Source of the DNA: Rhodovulum steppense
GTDB lineage: Bacteria > Pseudomonadota > Alphaproteobacteria > Rhodobacterales > Rhodobacteraceae
Reading direction: 5' to 3'
NCBI RefSeq assembly: GCF_004339675.1
Contig: NZ_SLVM01000028.1
Location: 1-46,103 of the forward strand
Length of the DNA stretch: 46,103 nt
Each line of letters begins with the position of its first letter. Position 1 is the stretch's first letter. The position numbers and the translations under genes are program-made. Positions 17,802-27,043 of the stretch are shown piece after piece. The notes below the pieces were generated by a model. It saw only the letters and a list, made by a program, of their open reading frames with translations. It was not told where the DNA came from and searched no databases.

Positions 17802-18621
17802 GCAACAACTCGTTGATGCCGGTCTTGGACCGGGTCTGTGCGTCGACCCGTTTCACGATCACCGCGCAGTAGAGGTTCACGCCGCCCTTCGACGGCATGG
17901 ACCCCGCCACGACCACCGAATAGGGCGGCACCTCGCCATACATCACCTCGCCGGTTTCGCGGTCGACGATCCTGGTCGACTTGCCGATGAACACGCCCAT
18001 GCCGAGCACCGAGCCCTCGCGCACGATGCAGCCCTCGACCACCTCGGAGCGGGCGCCGATGAAGCAGTTGTCCTCGATGATGGTGGGGCCGGCCTGCATC
18101 GGCTCCAGCACGCCGCCGATGCCCACGCCGCCCGACAGGTGCACGTTCTTGCCGATCTGCGCGCAGGATCCGACCGTCGCCCAGGTGTCGACCATCGTGC
18201 CCTCGTCCACATAGGCCCCGAGATTGACGAAACAGGGCATCAGCACCACGCCCTTGCCAATATGGGCCGAGCGGCGCACCACGCAGTTCGGTACCGCGCG
18301 AAAGCCCGCGGCCTTCCACTGCGCCTCGCCCCAATGGGCGAACTTGCTGTCGACCTTGTCCCACCAGGTGCCGCCCTGCGGCCCGCCGGTCTGCACGCCC
18401 ATGTCCTGCAACCGGAAGCCCAGCAGCACCGCCTTCTTGGCCCATTGGTTGACATGCCAGCGCCCGTCCGCCTGGCGCACGGCCACCCGCAGCGTGCCCT
18501 GGTCCAGCGCATGCAGCGTCGCCTCGACAGCGTCGCGAACCTCGCCCCTGGTGGCGGGGGTAATCGTGTCGCGCGCTTCCCATGCGGCTTCGATGGCGGC
18601 TTCGAGCTGGACGTCGGACAT
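17794..18621 (-). CDS. dapD: Tetrahydrodipicolinate N-succinyltransferase
   Basis: 275-residue acyltransferase of the succinylase branch of lysine/meso-DAP synthesis (succinyl-CoA plus tetrahydrodipicolinate). The left-handed beta-helix is visible as hexapeptide-like runs from about 110 to 230 ([56 protein letters not shown]). The C-terminus ([19 protein letters not shown]) is typical. Its product feeds murein synthesis by the MurE encoded further along. The last 8 bp overlap the HEPN-like gene. Confidence 0.97.
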   Translation of the reverse strand: MSDVQLEAAIEAAWEARDTITPATRGEVRDAVEATLHALDQGTLRVAVRQADGRWHVNQWAKKAVLLGFRLQDMGVQTGGPQGGTWWDKVDSKFAHWGEAQWKAAGFRAVPNCVVRRSAHIGKGVVLMPCFVNLGAYVDEGTMVDTWATVGSCAQIGKNVHLSGGVGIGGVLEPMQAGPTIIEDNCFIGARSEVVEGCIVREGSVLGMGVFIGKSTRIVDRETGEVMYGEVPPYSVVVAGSMPSKGGVNLYCAVIVKRVDAQTRSKTGINELLRD

Positions 18622-18662
18622 GGAATTCCCCCGGAAAGATGGATGGTTTAACTGGACATCAG

Positions 18663-18691
18663 GCTATAGAGGCTAGACTTGCCCGGCGCAA
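18663..18691 (-). promoter_or_regulatory. Sigma70-like promoter of dapD
   Basis: On the minus strand TTGCGC (18686-18691) and TATAGC (18663-18668) are 17 bp apart. Transcription would start near 18656, about 35 nt before the dapD ATG. The site lies in the short divergent region shared with the LOG-family gene. Confidence 0.5.
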
Positions 18692-18712
18692 TCCAAGCCC
18701 GACGAGAGGTTC

Positions 18713-19528
18713 ATGCATAACGACACCCGACGCCCGTTCCGCGACGCCCAGGAGGATGTCGAAGCCATCCGCGAGGTCCCCGATACCCCGCAGACCCGCG
18801 CCCCGGCCTATCGGCTTGCCTTTGCCGATCCCGAATTCCTGTGGCGCGACGAACTGCGCCCGGTGCGGCTGCAACTGGAACTGATGAAGCCCGAACTGGT
18901 GATGAAGGAATTCGGCATCGACAGCACCATCGTTCTGTTCGGCTCGGCCCGCATCCCCGAGCCCGCGCGCCGGGGCGAGGCCGCGACCGAAACGCTGGCC
19001 GACTACACGCGCTATTATGACGAGGCGCGGAAATTCGCCCGGCTGATCACCGAGAAGAGCCAGCGCAACGGCAAGCATCACGTCATCGTCACCGGCGGCG
19101 GCCCCGGCATCATGGAGGCGGGCAATCGCGGGGCGGCCGAGGCGGGCGGCGTGTCGATCGGGCTCAATATCGTGCTGCCGCACGAACAGGCGCCAAATCC
19201 CTACATCACCCCCGATCTGTGCTTCAACTTCCACTATTTCGGCATCCGCAAGATGCATTTCCTTCTGCGCGCCGCCGCCATCGCGATCTTCCCCGGCGGA
19301 TTCGGCACGCTGGACGAGATGTTCGAGGCGCTGACGCTGATCCAGACCGAGCGGATGGACCCGGTGCCCTTCCTGCTGTTCGGCCGGGCATTCTGGGAAA
19401 AGGTCATCAACTGGGAGGCCCTGGCCGAGGCGGGCACGATCTCGCGCGCCGATCTGGACCTCTTCACCTTCGTCGAAACCGCCGAGGAGGCGCTTGCCGT
19501 GATCGAGCGCTGGACCTCGAAGGGCTGA
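18713..19528 (+). CDS. LOG-family protein (putative nucleotide 5'-monophosphate phosphoribohydrolase)
   Basis: 271-residue Rossmann-type protein of the LOG/TIGR00730 group, which hydrolyses cytokinin riboside or other nucleoside monophosphates to base plus ribose-5-phosphate. The two signature loops are GGGPGIMEAGNRGA (128-141) and PGGFGTLDEMFEA (194-206). It is longer than the minimal family because of an extra N-terminal stretch (about 70 residues). It is transcribed divergently from dapD. The physiological substrate is unknown. Confidence 0.88.
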   Translation: MHNDTRRPFRDAQEDVEAIREVPDTPQTRAPAYRLAFADPEFLWRDELRPVRLQLELMKPELVMKEFGIDSTIVLFGSARIPEPARRGEAATETLADYTRYYDEARKFARLITEKSQRNGKHHVIVTGGGPGIMEAGNRGAAEAGGVSIGLNIVLPHEQAPNPYITPDLCFNFHYFGIRKMHFLLRAAAIAIFPGGFGTLDEMFEALTLIQTERMDPVPFLLFGRAFWEKVINWEALAEAGTISRADLDLFTFVETAEEALAVIERWTSKG

Positions 19529-19536
19529 CCGCACCC

Positions 19537-19562
19537 TTCTTCTTGGCCCAAATACCCCCGCG
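19537..19562. repeat. Copy 2 of the CTTCTTCT(T/G)GCC 3'-flank motif
   Basis: CTTCTTCTTGGCC-CAAATACCCCCGCG follows the LOG stop codon and matches the element after rlmH (11111-11140) over most of its length. It runs directly into the perfect hairpin at 19560-19579. Confidence 0.45.
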
Positions 19563-19579
19563 CGGCCGCAAGGCCGCGC
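19560..19579. terminator. Perfect hairpin between convergent genes
   Basis: An 8-bp stem GCGCGGCC/GGCCGCGC closes a GCAA tetraloop (GNRA type). It lies between the ends of the LOG gene (+) and rlmN (-), so it could stop or stabilise transcripts from both sides. It has no T-tract, so classic intrinsic termination is doubtful. The stretch after it (to 19650) is extremely G+C-rich. Confidence 0.5.
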
Positions 19580-19657
19580 CACGCCCAACGCCGGGCAAGC
19601 GGGGCGCAAGCCCCGGGCGGCCCGGGGGCGGGAGTGCCCCGGGCTTTCGGGACGGGG

Positions 19658-20887
19658 TCAGTGCAGGTCGGGCGCGTCCGGGCGGCGCACGACGCGTTCG
19701 GGCTGGGGCAGGCCGGCCTCGGCGGCGATCTCGAAGCGGCTTTTCCGCGCGCGCTCGGTGGCGGATTTCAACTGCCCGCAGGCTGCCATGATATCCTCGC
19801 CGCGCGGCGTGCGGATGGGGCTGGCATAGCCCGCCTTGTGCACGATGTCGGCAAAGGCCTCGATCCGCTCCCAGGCGGACCGCTGATAGGGTGCGCCGGG
19901 CCATTCGTTGAACGGTATCAGGTTGATCTTGGCGGGGATCCCGGCAATCAGCCTGACCAGCCGACGCGCATCCGCGTCGCTGTCGTTCACGCCCTTGAGC
20001 ATCACGTATTCAAAGGTGATCCGCTCGGAATTCGACAGTTTCGGATAGGCGCGCAGCGCGTCGAGCAGTTGCGTCAGCGGATATTTCCGGTTGATCGGAA
20101 CCAGCTGGTTGCGCAATTCGTCGGTGGTGGCATGCAGCGACACCGCCAGCATGCAGCCGATCTCGGTGCCCGCGCGCGCGATCTCGGGCACGATGCCGCT
20201 GGTCGACAGCGTGATCCGGCGGCGGCTCAGAGAAATGCCCTCGTTATCCATCGCGATCTTCATCGCGTCGCGGACCGCATCGAAATTGTAAAGCGGCTCG
20301 CCCATCCCCATCAGCACGAGGTTCGAGATCAGCCGCGTCTCGTCCTTGGGCGCACGACCCTGCGCCGGCCATTCGCCCAGATCGTCGCGGGCCAGCATGA
20401 TCTGGCCGACGATCTCGGCCGCGGTCAGGTTGCGCACCAGCCGTTGCGTGCCGGTATGGCAGAAGGTGCAGGTCAGCGTGCAGCCCACCTGGGACGAAAT
20501 GCAGAGCGTGCCGCGCCCGTCCTCGGGGATATAGACCACCTCGACCTCGTGGCCGCCCGCGATGCGGACCAGGTATTTCCGCGTGCCGTCAGCCGAGACG
20601 GTGCGCGCAACCATTTCCGGCAGTTCGATCGTGAAATGCCCGGCCAGCAGCGCGCGGTAGTCCTTGGCAAGGTTGGTCATCGCGTCGAAGCTGCGCACGC
20701 CCTTGTGGTAGATCCATTGCCAAAGCTGGTTCTCGCGCATCTTCGCCTGCGCTTCGGGCGTGCCCGCCGCGACAAGGGCGGCCCGCAGCTGGGGCCGGGT
20801 CAGGCCCACCAGGTTCAGGCGCGCGGCCTCGGGCGGCTTGCGCGGAATCGGCAGCACCTCGGGCGTGATCGGCGGGCTCGCGGTCAT
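19658..20887 (-). CDS. rlmN: Dual-specificity 23S rRNA/tRNA adenine-C2 methyltransferase RlmN
   Basis: 409-residue radical-SAM enzyme that methylates A2503 of 23S rRNA and A37 of some tRNAs. The cluster motif is CTLTCTFC (C136, C140, C143). The C-terminal [13 protein letters not shown] holds the methyl-carrier cysteine. Other marks are [19 protein letters not shown] and [12 protein letters not shown]. The start at 20885-20887 ([11 protein letters not shown]) was chosen because the upstream extension is not conserved-looking and a GGAGACGCGCC ribosome site precedes it. Confidence 0.96.
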   Translation of the reverse strand: MTASPPITPEVLPIPRKPPEAARLNLVGLTRPQLRAALVAAGTPEAQAKMRENQLWQWIYHKGVRSFDAMTNLAKDYRALLAGHFTIELPEMVARTVSADGTRKYLVRIAGGHEVEVVYIPEDGRGTLCISSQVGCTLTCTFCHTGTQRLVRNLTAAEIVGQIMLARDDLGEWPAQGRAPKDETRLISNLVLMGMGEPLYNFDAVRDAMKIAMDNEGISLSRRRITLSTSGIVPEIARAGTEIGCMLAVSLHATTDELRNQLVPINRKYPLTQLLDALRAYPKLSNSERITFEYVMLKGVNDSDADARRLVRLIAGIPAKINLIPFNEWPGAPYQRSAWERIEAFADIVHKAGYASPIRTPRGEDIMAACGQLKSATERARKSRFEIAAEAGLPQPERVVRRPDAPDLH

Positions 20888-20935
20888 CTGGCGCGTCTCC
20901 TTCGGGTGGGCGCTCCTTATATGGGATCGGCCCGC

Positions 20936-20976
20936 AAAATGAAACATCCCGCAGGCGGCAGCCGCATGCGGGATGT
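20936..20976 (-). terminator. Terminator of the ialB-like gene
   Basis: A 9-bp stem GCGGGATGT/ACATCCCGC (20944-20952 with 20968-20976) with a G+C-rich inner loop is followed on the minus strand by TTCATTTT. It lies 24 bp after the stop of the IalB-like gene. The T-tract is imperfect but the layout is that of an intrinsic terminator. Confidence 0.65.
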
Positions 20977-20999
20977 CCGTCACCGGCCCCGGGCCGGGG

Positions 21000-21533
21000 T
21001 CAGTTGCCGGCGCAGCGGCGCTCGGCCTCCTCCATCGCGGCGGTAAAGCCCATCAGCGAGAAGGTGTCCTTGGTCTGCGTCCCGCGCGAGGATCGTCCGG
21101 TCACCACCGCCTCGGCCCCGCGTTTCATCGCGGCCAGCAGCCGGGCATCGTTCTCCTTCGAGGCAGGCCAGGCCCACTGGTTCTCGGTAAACAGTTCGTA
21201 GGTCTCGTTGCCAATCTGGACCGAAACGGTCGAGCCATCGGCAAACGGGTATCCACCGGTGAACGATACCTCACCCGCCGCGCCTGCGCCGGGACGGAAG
21301 GTCACGAACAGAAGGATCTCGCCCCGGTTCACCGCGACCACCCGACCGTCGCGAGTGTTCACCGTCTCCTTCGGCGGCGAGACGCCCCAGCATTCGCGCG
21401 GGTTCGTCTCGACGAAGACGTTCCAGTCGGTCTTGACCGCGACATTGTTGGTCGATTCCTGCTGCGCCTGGGCGGCCAATGCCCAGATCGCCATCATTCC
21501 GCCCGCAAGGGCCGTTCGCATGAGGGAGTTCAT
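21000..21533 (-). CDS. Invasion-associated locus B (IalB)-family periplasmic protein
   Basis: 177-residue exported protein with a signal peptide ([24 protein letters not shown]). The mature part follows Ial[44 protein letters not shown], and C-terminal [23 protein letters not shown]. Two conserved Cys (in ECWG and RRCAGN) may form a disulfide. Such proteins are common in non-pathogenic Rhodobacterales; despite the name no invasion role is implied. The ATG at 21531-21533 gives the full signal peptide. Confidence 0.85.
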   Translation of the reverse strand: MNSLMRTALAGGMMAIWALAAQAQQESTNNVAVKTDWNVFVETNPRECWGVSPPKETVNTRDGRVVAVNRGEILLFVTFRPGAGAAGEVSFTGGYPFADGSTVSVQIGNETYELFTENQWAWPASKENDARLLAAMKRGAEAVVTGRSSRGTQTKDTFSLMGFTAAMEEAERRCAGN

Positions 21534-21711
21534 CGTCGATACAGGCCTCCAGCCGTGCTTGCCTCGCTGTCCGCCGGATCGGCCCCTCGCTCGGCCGGAT
21601 TTCCTGTGGCGGGACGGTTTGCAACTCGATCTGCGCAACCTACCGTAGCCGCGCAGGGATGTGAAATCCCTCATCGCACAAATTCGCGTGGGCTTGAAGG
21701 GGAGGCGGATC

Positions 21712-22707
21712 ATGGCCGAGACGGTCGCACTGGTCGAGCTCTGGCGCGGCGATATGGTCGAATCGCGCCATCGCGGGCATGCGGTGATCTGCGACGGCTC
21801 GGGCGCAATCGCCGCCTGGGGCGATCCGGGCGCGGTGATCTATCCGCGCTCCTCGGTCAAGATGATCCAAGCGCTGCCGCTGGTCGAAAGCGGCGCGGCC
21901 GAGGCAGCGAGGCTGGACGATGCGGACCTGGCGCTAGCCTGCGCCTCGCACGAAGGGGCGCCGGTTCATGTGGCGCTTGTCGCCGCCTGGCTTGACCGGT
22001 TGGGCCTGTCCGAGGCCGATCTGCTTTGCGGCGCGCAGCCCAGCCGCGACAGCGCGGAACGCAAGCGGATGCTGATCGCGAACGAGGCGCCAAACCAATT
22101 GCACAACAACTGCTCGGGCAAGCATGCGGGGTTCCTGACGCTGGCGCGCCATCTGGGGGCTGGGGGCGATTACAACAACCCCGACCATCCGGTGCAACGC
22201 GCCATCCGCGCCGCGTTCGAGGACGTGACGGGGCAGGCAAGTCCGCGCTTCGGGATCGACGGTTGTTCCGCCCCCAATTTCGCGACGACCATGCACGGCC
22301 TTGCCCGCGCCATGGCATTCTTTGCAACCGCCCGGCCCGATGCCGCCACACCCCGCGCCCGCGCCGCCGCGCGGCTGACAGGGGCGATGCTGGCCCATCC
22401 CGATCTGGTGGCGGGCGAGGGGCGGGCCTGCACGGAGTTGATGCGCGCCATGGATGGCCGCGTTGCGGTCAAGACCGGGGCCGAGGGGGTCTTTGTCGCG
22501 ATCCTGCCAGAGCGGGACCTTGGCATCGCGGTCAAGATCGAGGACGGCGCCACCCGCGCCGCCGAGGCCGCCATCGCGGGACTCCTGATCCGGCTGGGCG
22601 TGCTTGACCCCGCCCACCCGGCGGCACTTCGGCGGCTGGGCGGGCCGATCCGGAACTGGCGCGGGATCGTGACCGGAGAAATCCGGCTGGCGCCCGGTTT
22701 CGGCTGA
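21712..22707 (+). CDS. L-asparaginase, type II (Rhizobium etli-type)
   Basis: 331-residue member of the PF06089 asparaginase family, unrelated to the classic E. coli enzymes. The Ser-Lys motif is PRSSVK (45-50), and CSGKHAG (134-140) is the second conserved block. Other conserved stretches are CASHEGAPVH and GIDGCSAPNF. The expected reaction is L-Asn to L-Asp plus ammonia. The start ATG (21712) has GGGGAGG upstream; the extra N-terminal residues of a longer frame are unlikely. No signal peptide. It is followed at 62 bp by the aminotransferase, so it may belong to the same amino-compound catabolic transcript. Confidence 0.88.
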   Translation: MAETVALVELWRGDMVESRHRGHAVICDGSGAIAAWGDPGAVIYPRSSVKMIQALPLVESGAAEAARLDDADLALACASHEGAPVHVALVAAWLDRLGLSEADLLCGAQPSRDSAERKRMLIANEAPNQLHNNCSGKHAGFLTLARHLGAGGDYNNPDHPVQRAIRAAFEDVTGQASPRFGIDGCSAPNFATTMHGLARAMAFFATARPDAATPRARAAARLTGAMLAHPDLVAGEGRACTELMRAMDGRVAVKTGAEGVFVAILPERDLGIAVKIEDGATRAAEAAIAGLLIRLGVLDPAHPAALRRLGGPIRNWRGIVTGEIRLAPGFG

Positions 22708-22769
22708 ACTCGCTCTTGCAAGGCCCGCGGCCGGGTTCCAGACTGGGGTGCAAGCCGGGTGAGGAGGCC

Positions 22770-24044
22770 ATGAGCGAAACCCTGATCGAGCGCCGCGCCC
22801 GGCTGATGGGGCCGAGTGTGCCCACCTTTCATGCCGAGCCGGTCCATCTGGTGCGGGGGGCTGGCGTCTGGCTCTGGGATGCCGAGGGGCGGCGCTATCT
22901 CGACGCCTATAACAACGTTCCCCATGTGGGCCATTGCCACCCGCGCGTGGTCGAGGCCATCGCCCGGCAGGCGGCCACGCTGAACACCCATACGCGCTAT
23001 CTGCACAGCGCCATCCTGGACTATATCGAGCGGCTGACTGCGACGCTGGGCCATGGGCTGAGCCAGGCGATCATGGTCTGCACCGGGTCCGAGGCGAATG
23101 ACGTTGCGCTGCGCATGGCGCAGGCGGCGACCGGCGCGCGCGGGCTGATCGCGACCGACAACACCTATCACGGCAACACCGCCGCGGTCAGCCAGCTCTC
23201 GACGCGCCGCCCGCCCATCGGCGGCTACCCCGCCCATGTCCGCCTTGTCCCCGCCCCCGAAAGCCTGACCCCGCTGGGCGGCAACCCCGAAGCGCAGGCC
23301 GCTGCCTTTGCCGCCAACGTCGCCCGTGCCATCGCCGAGCTGGAGGAGACGGGCCAGGGCTTTGCCGGGTTCATGCTGTGTCCGTTCTTCGCGAACGAGG
23401 GGTTCCCGACGCTGCCCCGCGGGTTTCTGGATCCCACGGTCGCGGTGATCCGGCGCGCGGGGGGGCTGATCCTGGCCGACGAGGTGCAGCCGGGGTTCGG
23501 GCGGCTGGGCGATGCGTTCTGGGGCCATGAGCTTCTGGGGTTTGCGCCCGATGTGGTGACGCTGGGCAAGCCGATGGCAAACGGCCACCCGGTCGGCGCG
23601 GTGGTGACGCGGCCCGACATCATGGCCGATTTCCGCACCGCCTTCGGCTATTTCAACACCTTCGGCGGCAACCCGGTCTCGTCTGCGGCGGCGCTGGCCA
23701 CGCTTGATGTGCTGGAGGAGGAAGGGCTGGTCGCGAATGCGCGCGATGTCGGGGCGCATCTGCTGTCCCGGCTACGCGCGCTGCGCCATCCGCTTCTGGC
23801 AGAGGTGCGCGGCGCGGGGCTGTTCCTGGGGGCCGAATTCGTCCACCCGGACGGCTCCCCCGCCACCGGTTTCGCCGAACGGCTGGTCGAGGGGCTGCGC
23901 CTGCGCGGTATCCTGACCGGCCGCATCGGGCGGTACATGAACACGCTGAAGATCCGCCCCCCCTTGCCCTTTTCGCGCGAGAATGCCGATCTTCTCGTCG
24001 AGACGCTCGACGATCTGCTGGCACGGACGGAGGAACCCGCATGA
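22770..24044 (+). CDS. Class III PLP-dependent aminotransferase or phospho-lyase
   Basis: 424-residue fold-type I PLP enzyme. PLP-binding landmarks are CTGSEANDVALRMA (104-117), LADEVQPGFGR (235-245, Asp237) and the Schiff-base lysine in TLGKPMANGHP (K267). It resembles the AGXT2-like group, which includes ethanolamine-phosphate and 5-phosphohydroxylysine phospho-lyases as well as true transaminases. Its stop overlaps the start of an APH-type kinase (ATGA). That coupling favours a kinase-then-lyase pathway on a hydroxylated amine or amino acid. The start has GAGGAGG just upstream. Confidence 0.88.
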   Translation: MSETLIERRARLMGPSVPTFHAEPVHLVRGAGVWLWDAEGRRYLDAYNNVPHVGHCHPRVVEAIARQAATLNTHTRYLHSAILDYIERLTATLGHGLSQAIMVCTGSEANDVALRMAQAATGARGLIATDNTYHGNTAAVSQLSTRRPPIGGYPAHVRLVPAPESLTPLGGNPEAQAAAFAANVARAIAELEETGQGFAGFMLCPFFANEGFPTLPRGFLDPTVAVIRRAGGLILADEVQPGFGRLGDAFWGHELLGFAPDVVTLGKPMANGHPVGAVVTRPDIMADFRTAFGYFNTFGGNPVSSAAALATLDVLEEEGLVANARDVGAHLLSRLRALRHPLLAEVRGAGLFLGAEFVHPDGSPATGFAERLVEGLRLRGILTGRIGRYMNTLKIRPPLPFSRENADLLVETLDDLLARTEEPA

Positions 24045-25027
24045 ACGATGCCGAAGTCCTGACGCTGGCCCGAGAGGCCACGGGCCACTGGACCGGCTGC
24101 GCCGATCCGCGCCCGATCTCGCATCGCGAGAACGCGGTCTTTGCGGTGAACCTGCCCGATGCCTGCCGGGGTGTGCTGCGGCTGCACCGCCGCAGCTATC
24201 AGACCGAAGAGGCGATCCGCTCGGAACTGTGGTGGATGGATGCGCTGGCCGAGGTCGGGCTGGGCGTGCCGCGGCCCCAGCGCACGGTGGATGGCGCGCT
24301 GATGGCGCAGCTTGCCGACGGGCGCATCGCCTCGGTGCTGAGCTGGGTCGAGGGACAGCCCATCGGCACGGGCGGCGAGCCGCTTGACGGCACGCCCGAC
24401 GAGCAGATGCGCCGCTATGCCAGCGTCGGCCGGGCCGTCGCGCAACTGCATGTCGCCACCGACCGGATCACGCTGCCGCTCTGGTTCAGCCGACCCCATT
24501 GGGACATTGACGGCCTGCTGGGGCCCGCGCCCTTCTGGAGCCGGTTCTGGGACCACCCCGCCGCCAGCGAGGCCGAGGCGATCCTGCTGCAAGAGGCCCG
24601 CCGCTATGCCCGCGAGCGGTTGTCGCACTATGCCGCCCGCGGCGCCGATCAGGGGCTGATCCATGCCGACCTGTTGCGCGAGAACATCCTGCATGACGGC
24701 CACCATGCAAGGCTGATCGACTTCGACGACAGCGGTTTCGGTTTCCGGTTGTACGATTTGGGCACGGCGCTGGCGCAAAACCTCGAGGAGCCTGCGCTGG
24801 ACGCGATCGCGACGGGGCTGATCGAGGGCTACGCCACGCTGCGCCCGCTGACCGAGCAGGATCTTGCGATGCTGCCGGTCTTCGTGATGTTGCGCACGCT
24901 GGCCTCGGTCGGCTGGACGATGCCGCGCCTTGCGCCCGGCGATCCGCGGATCCGCGCCTATCTCAACCGTGCGGTGCGCACCGCCCATGCCGTGCTCGAA
25001 GGGTTGACGCTGTTCCGCGTCGCATAG
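24041..25027 (+). CDS. APH/choline-kinase-fold phosphotransferase
   Basis: 328-residue small-molecule kinase with the APH catalytic loop IHADLLRENIL (207-217, Asp210, Asn215) and the metal-binding LIDFDDSGFG (225-234). The N-lobe has VLRLHRRSY for the ATP-binding Lys/Arg region. It is related to homoserine, hydroxylysine and ethanolamine-type kinases rather than to antibiotic resistance. ATG at 24041 overlaps the stop of the class III PLP enzyme, so the two are coupled. Its substrate is probably the compound the PLP enzyme then processes (inference). Confidence 0.85.
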   Translation: MNDAEVLTLAREATGHWTGCADPRPISHRENAVFAVNLPDACRGVLRLHRRSYQTEEAIRSELWWMDALAEVGLGVPRPQRTVDGALMAQLADGRIASVLSWVEGQPIGTGGEPLDGTPDEQMRRYASVGRAVAQLHVATDRITLPLWFSRPHWDIDGLLGPAPFWSRFWDHPAASEAEAILLQEARRYARERLSHYAARGADQGLIHADLLRENILHDGHHARLIDFDDSGFGFRLYDLGTALAQNLEEPALDAIATGLIEGYATLRPLTEQDLAMLPVFVMLRTLASVGWTMPRLAPGDPRIRAYLNRAVRTAHAVLEGLTLFRVA

Positions 25028-25041
25028 CCGACCGCGCGGGC

Positions 25042-25509
25042 TCAGGCGCCTTCTGCGGGGCGGAACAGCAGGCTTACGCCGTTGATGCAGTGGCGCTTGT
25101 CGGTGGGGGGCGGGCCATCGTCGAAGATATGGCCCAGATGGCTGCCGCAGCGGCGGCAATGAACCTCGGTGCGCAGCATGAGGAACTTGCGATCAGGCTT
25201 GGTTCCGACCGCGTCGGGCAACGCCTGCCAGAAGCTGGGCCAGCCGGTGCCGCTGTCGAACTTGGTCGCGGCGTCATAGAGCGGCAATTCGCATCCCCGG
25301 CAGTGATAGAGACCGGGGCGTTTCTCGTCGTTGAGCGGGCTGGTGAAGGCGCGTTCGGTGCCCTCCTGCCGCATCACGCGGTATTCCAGATCATCGAGCA
25401 TCGCGCGCCATTCGGCCTCGCTTCGGGTGATCTCGAACATGCTGGCGCGAGCGGCGCGGGATGTCAGCGCAACTGCTGCGCCGCCCAGAAGGATGCTGCG
25501 TCGGTTCAT
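25042..25509 (-). CDS. msrB: Exported peptide-methionine (R)-S-oxide reductase
   Basis: 155-residue MsrB that repairs oxidised methionine. Structural zinc ligands are C70/C73 (CRGC) and C118/C121 (CRRC). The catalytic Cys is C141 in RHCINGVSLLF, and GTGWPSF (87-93) is the usual substrate loop. Unlike cytosolic MsrB it begins NRRSILLGGAAVALTSRAARA, a twin-arginine-like signal, so repair of periplasmic proteins is likely. It lies 50 bp beyond the murD end on the same strand. Confidence 0.93.
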   Translation of the reverse strand: MNRRSILLGGAAVALTSRAARASMFEITRSEAEWRAMLDDLEYRVMRQEGTERAFTSPLNDEKRPGLYHCRGCELPLYDAATKFDSGTGWPSFWQALPDAVGTKPDRKFLMLRTEVHCRRCGSHLGHIFDDGPPPTDKRHCINGVSLLFRPAEGA

Positions 25510-25559
25510 TGCGGATCTCCTTTTCCGAGATCATAGGCGCAGGGGGCCGCGCGCGCATC

Positions 25560-26981
25560 TCACGATCCCGCGCGGCCCCGCGCTTCAAGCAAGCGGTCCA
25601 GTTCGGCGACGAAATCCTCGCCGCGGCGTTCGAAATTGTCATACTGGTCGAAACTGGCCGCAGCGGGCGCAAGCAGGACGACATCGCCCGGTTCGGCCTC
25701 GGCGGCGGCGCGGGCGACGGCAGCCTTCATCGTGGTGCAGATTTCGTGCGGGATGTCGCGCAGATGCAGCGCAAAGGCCGCCGCCTCACGCCCGATCACA
25801 TAGGCCTTGGCGACATTGCCCAGATGGGGGACAAGCTCGGCCAGCCCGCCCTCTTTCTCGAGCCCGCCACAGATCCAGCGGATACGCCCAAAGGCGGCCA
25901 GCGCACGCGCGGCCGAGGCGGCATTGGTGGCCTTGGAGTCGTTGACGAAACGCACGCCCCCCACCTCGGCCACAAGCTGGCTGCGATGCGGCAGACCCGC
26001 GAAGTCGTGAAAGGCGCGCTCGATCTCCCTTGGCGCGATGCCAAGGCAGCGGGCGGCGGCATAGGCCGCGCAGGCGTTCTGGTGGTTATGCGCGCCGGGC
26101 AGGCCGGGGATGACGCGCAGGTCGATGCTGGCCACCTGTCGGCCCTTGCGCCATTCCGCCAGAAACCCCTTGCGCGCAAAGACCGACCAGCCCGGCCCGG
26201 TCAGCTTGCTCGCCGCCGAGATGCGGATCACCCGGTCATCCGCAGCCCCCTCGGCCATCTGGTTTGCCAGAAACCGCCCCTCGTCCTCGTCCACGCCGAT
26301 GATCGCCCGGTCCGGCCCGCCCTCGGCGAACAGGCGCCGCTTGGCGGCAAAATACCCCCCCGGCCCGCCATGGCGGTCCAGATGGTCGGGCGAAAGGTTG
26401 GTGAAGACCGCGATATCGGGGGTTAGCGCGCGGGCCAGTTCGGTCTGGTAGGAGGACAGTTCCAGCACCACCACCCCGCCCTCGCCCGGCGGGTCGATAT
26501 CCAGCACGCCGCGTCCGATATTGCCCGCAAGTTGGCTGTCGCGGCCCGCCGCGCTCAGCACATGATGGATCAGCGCCGAGGTGGTGGACTTGCCGTTCGA
26601 TCCGGTCACCGCGATCACGCGGGGCGGGCTGTCGAACCCTTCCCAATCCTCGGTGGCAAGCGAGCGGAAGAACAGCCCGATATCGTTGTCGACCGGCACC
26701 CCGACCGCCCAGGCGGCAGCGACAACGGGGTTGGGCAGGGGGTAGAGGTGGGGGATACCCGGGCTCAGGATCAGCGCGGCGGCACCCTCCAGGGCGCCCG
26801 CACGCGTCAGGTCGACGGGGGCGAACCCCTCGGCCATGGCGGCGGCGCGGGCGGCCTCGTTGTCGTCCCAGACCAGCACCTCGGCCCCGCCCGCCCGCAG
26901 CGCCCGCGCCGCCGACAGGCCCGACCGCCCCAGCCCCAGAACGGCGACCCGCGCCCCGTCAAACCCGCGTACCGGAATCAT
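25560..26981 (-). CDS. murD: UDP-N-acetylmuramoyl-L-alanine--D-glutamate ligase
   Basis: 473-residue Mur ligase that adds D-Glu to UDP-MurNAc-L-Ala. Visible are the N-terminal Rossmann [14 protein letters not shown] (12-25), the ATP loop GSNGKST (127-133), HLDRHGG, and the C-terminal [19 protein letters not shown] typical of MurD. The length is normal. It is the last mur gene of this block. The usual followers ftsW, murG and murC are absent; msrB comes next. A weak hairpin (27024-27039) separates it from the TPR gene upstream. Confidence 0.97.
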   Translation of the reverse strand: MIPVRGFDGARVAVLGLGRSGLSAARALRAGGAEVLVWDDNEAARAAAMAEGFAPVDLTRAGALEGAAALILSPGIPHLYPLPNPVVAAAWAVGVPVDNDIGLFFRSLATEDWEGFDSPPRVIAVTGSNGKSTTSALIHHVLSAAGRDSQLAGNIGRGVLDIDPPGEGGVVVLELSSYQTELARALTPDIAVFTNLSPDHLDRHGGPGGYFAAKRRLFAEGGPDRAIIGVDEDEGRFLANQMAEGAADDRVIRISAASKLTGPGWSVFARKGFLAEWRKGRQVASIDLRVIPGLPGAHNHQNACAAYAAARCLGIAPREIERAFHDFAGLPHRSQLVAEVGGVRFVNDSKATNAASAARALAAFGRIRWICGGLEKEGGLAELVPHLGNVAKAYVIGREAAAFALHLRDIPHEICTTMKAAVARAAAEAEPGDVVLLAPAAASFDQYDNFERRGEDFVAELDRLLEARGRAGS

Positions 26982-27043
26982 GCCTCACCCCGTCAGACAA
27001 GCGCGCCGACGATGCCCCCGCCCGCTTGCAGGCGCAAGCAGGC

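Noticed and set aside
24041-25027. Aminoglycoside-resistance gene call for the APH-fold kinase
   Set aside because: The fold is shared by many metabolic kinases, and the coupling to a PLP enzyme fits metabolism far better.
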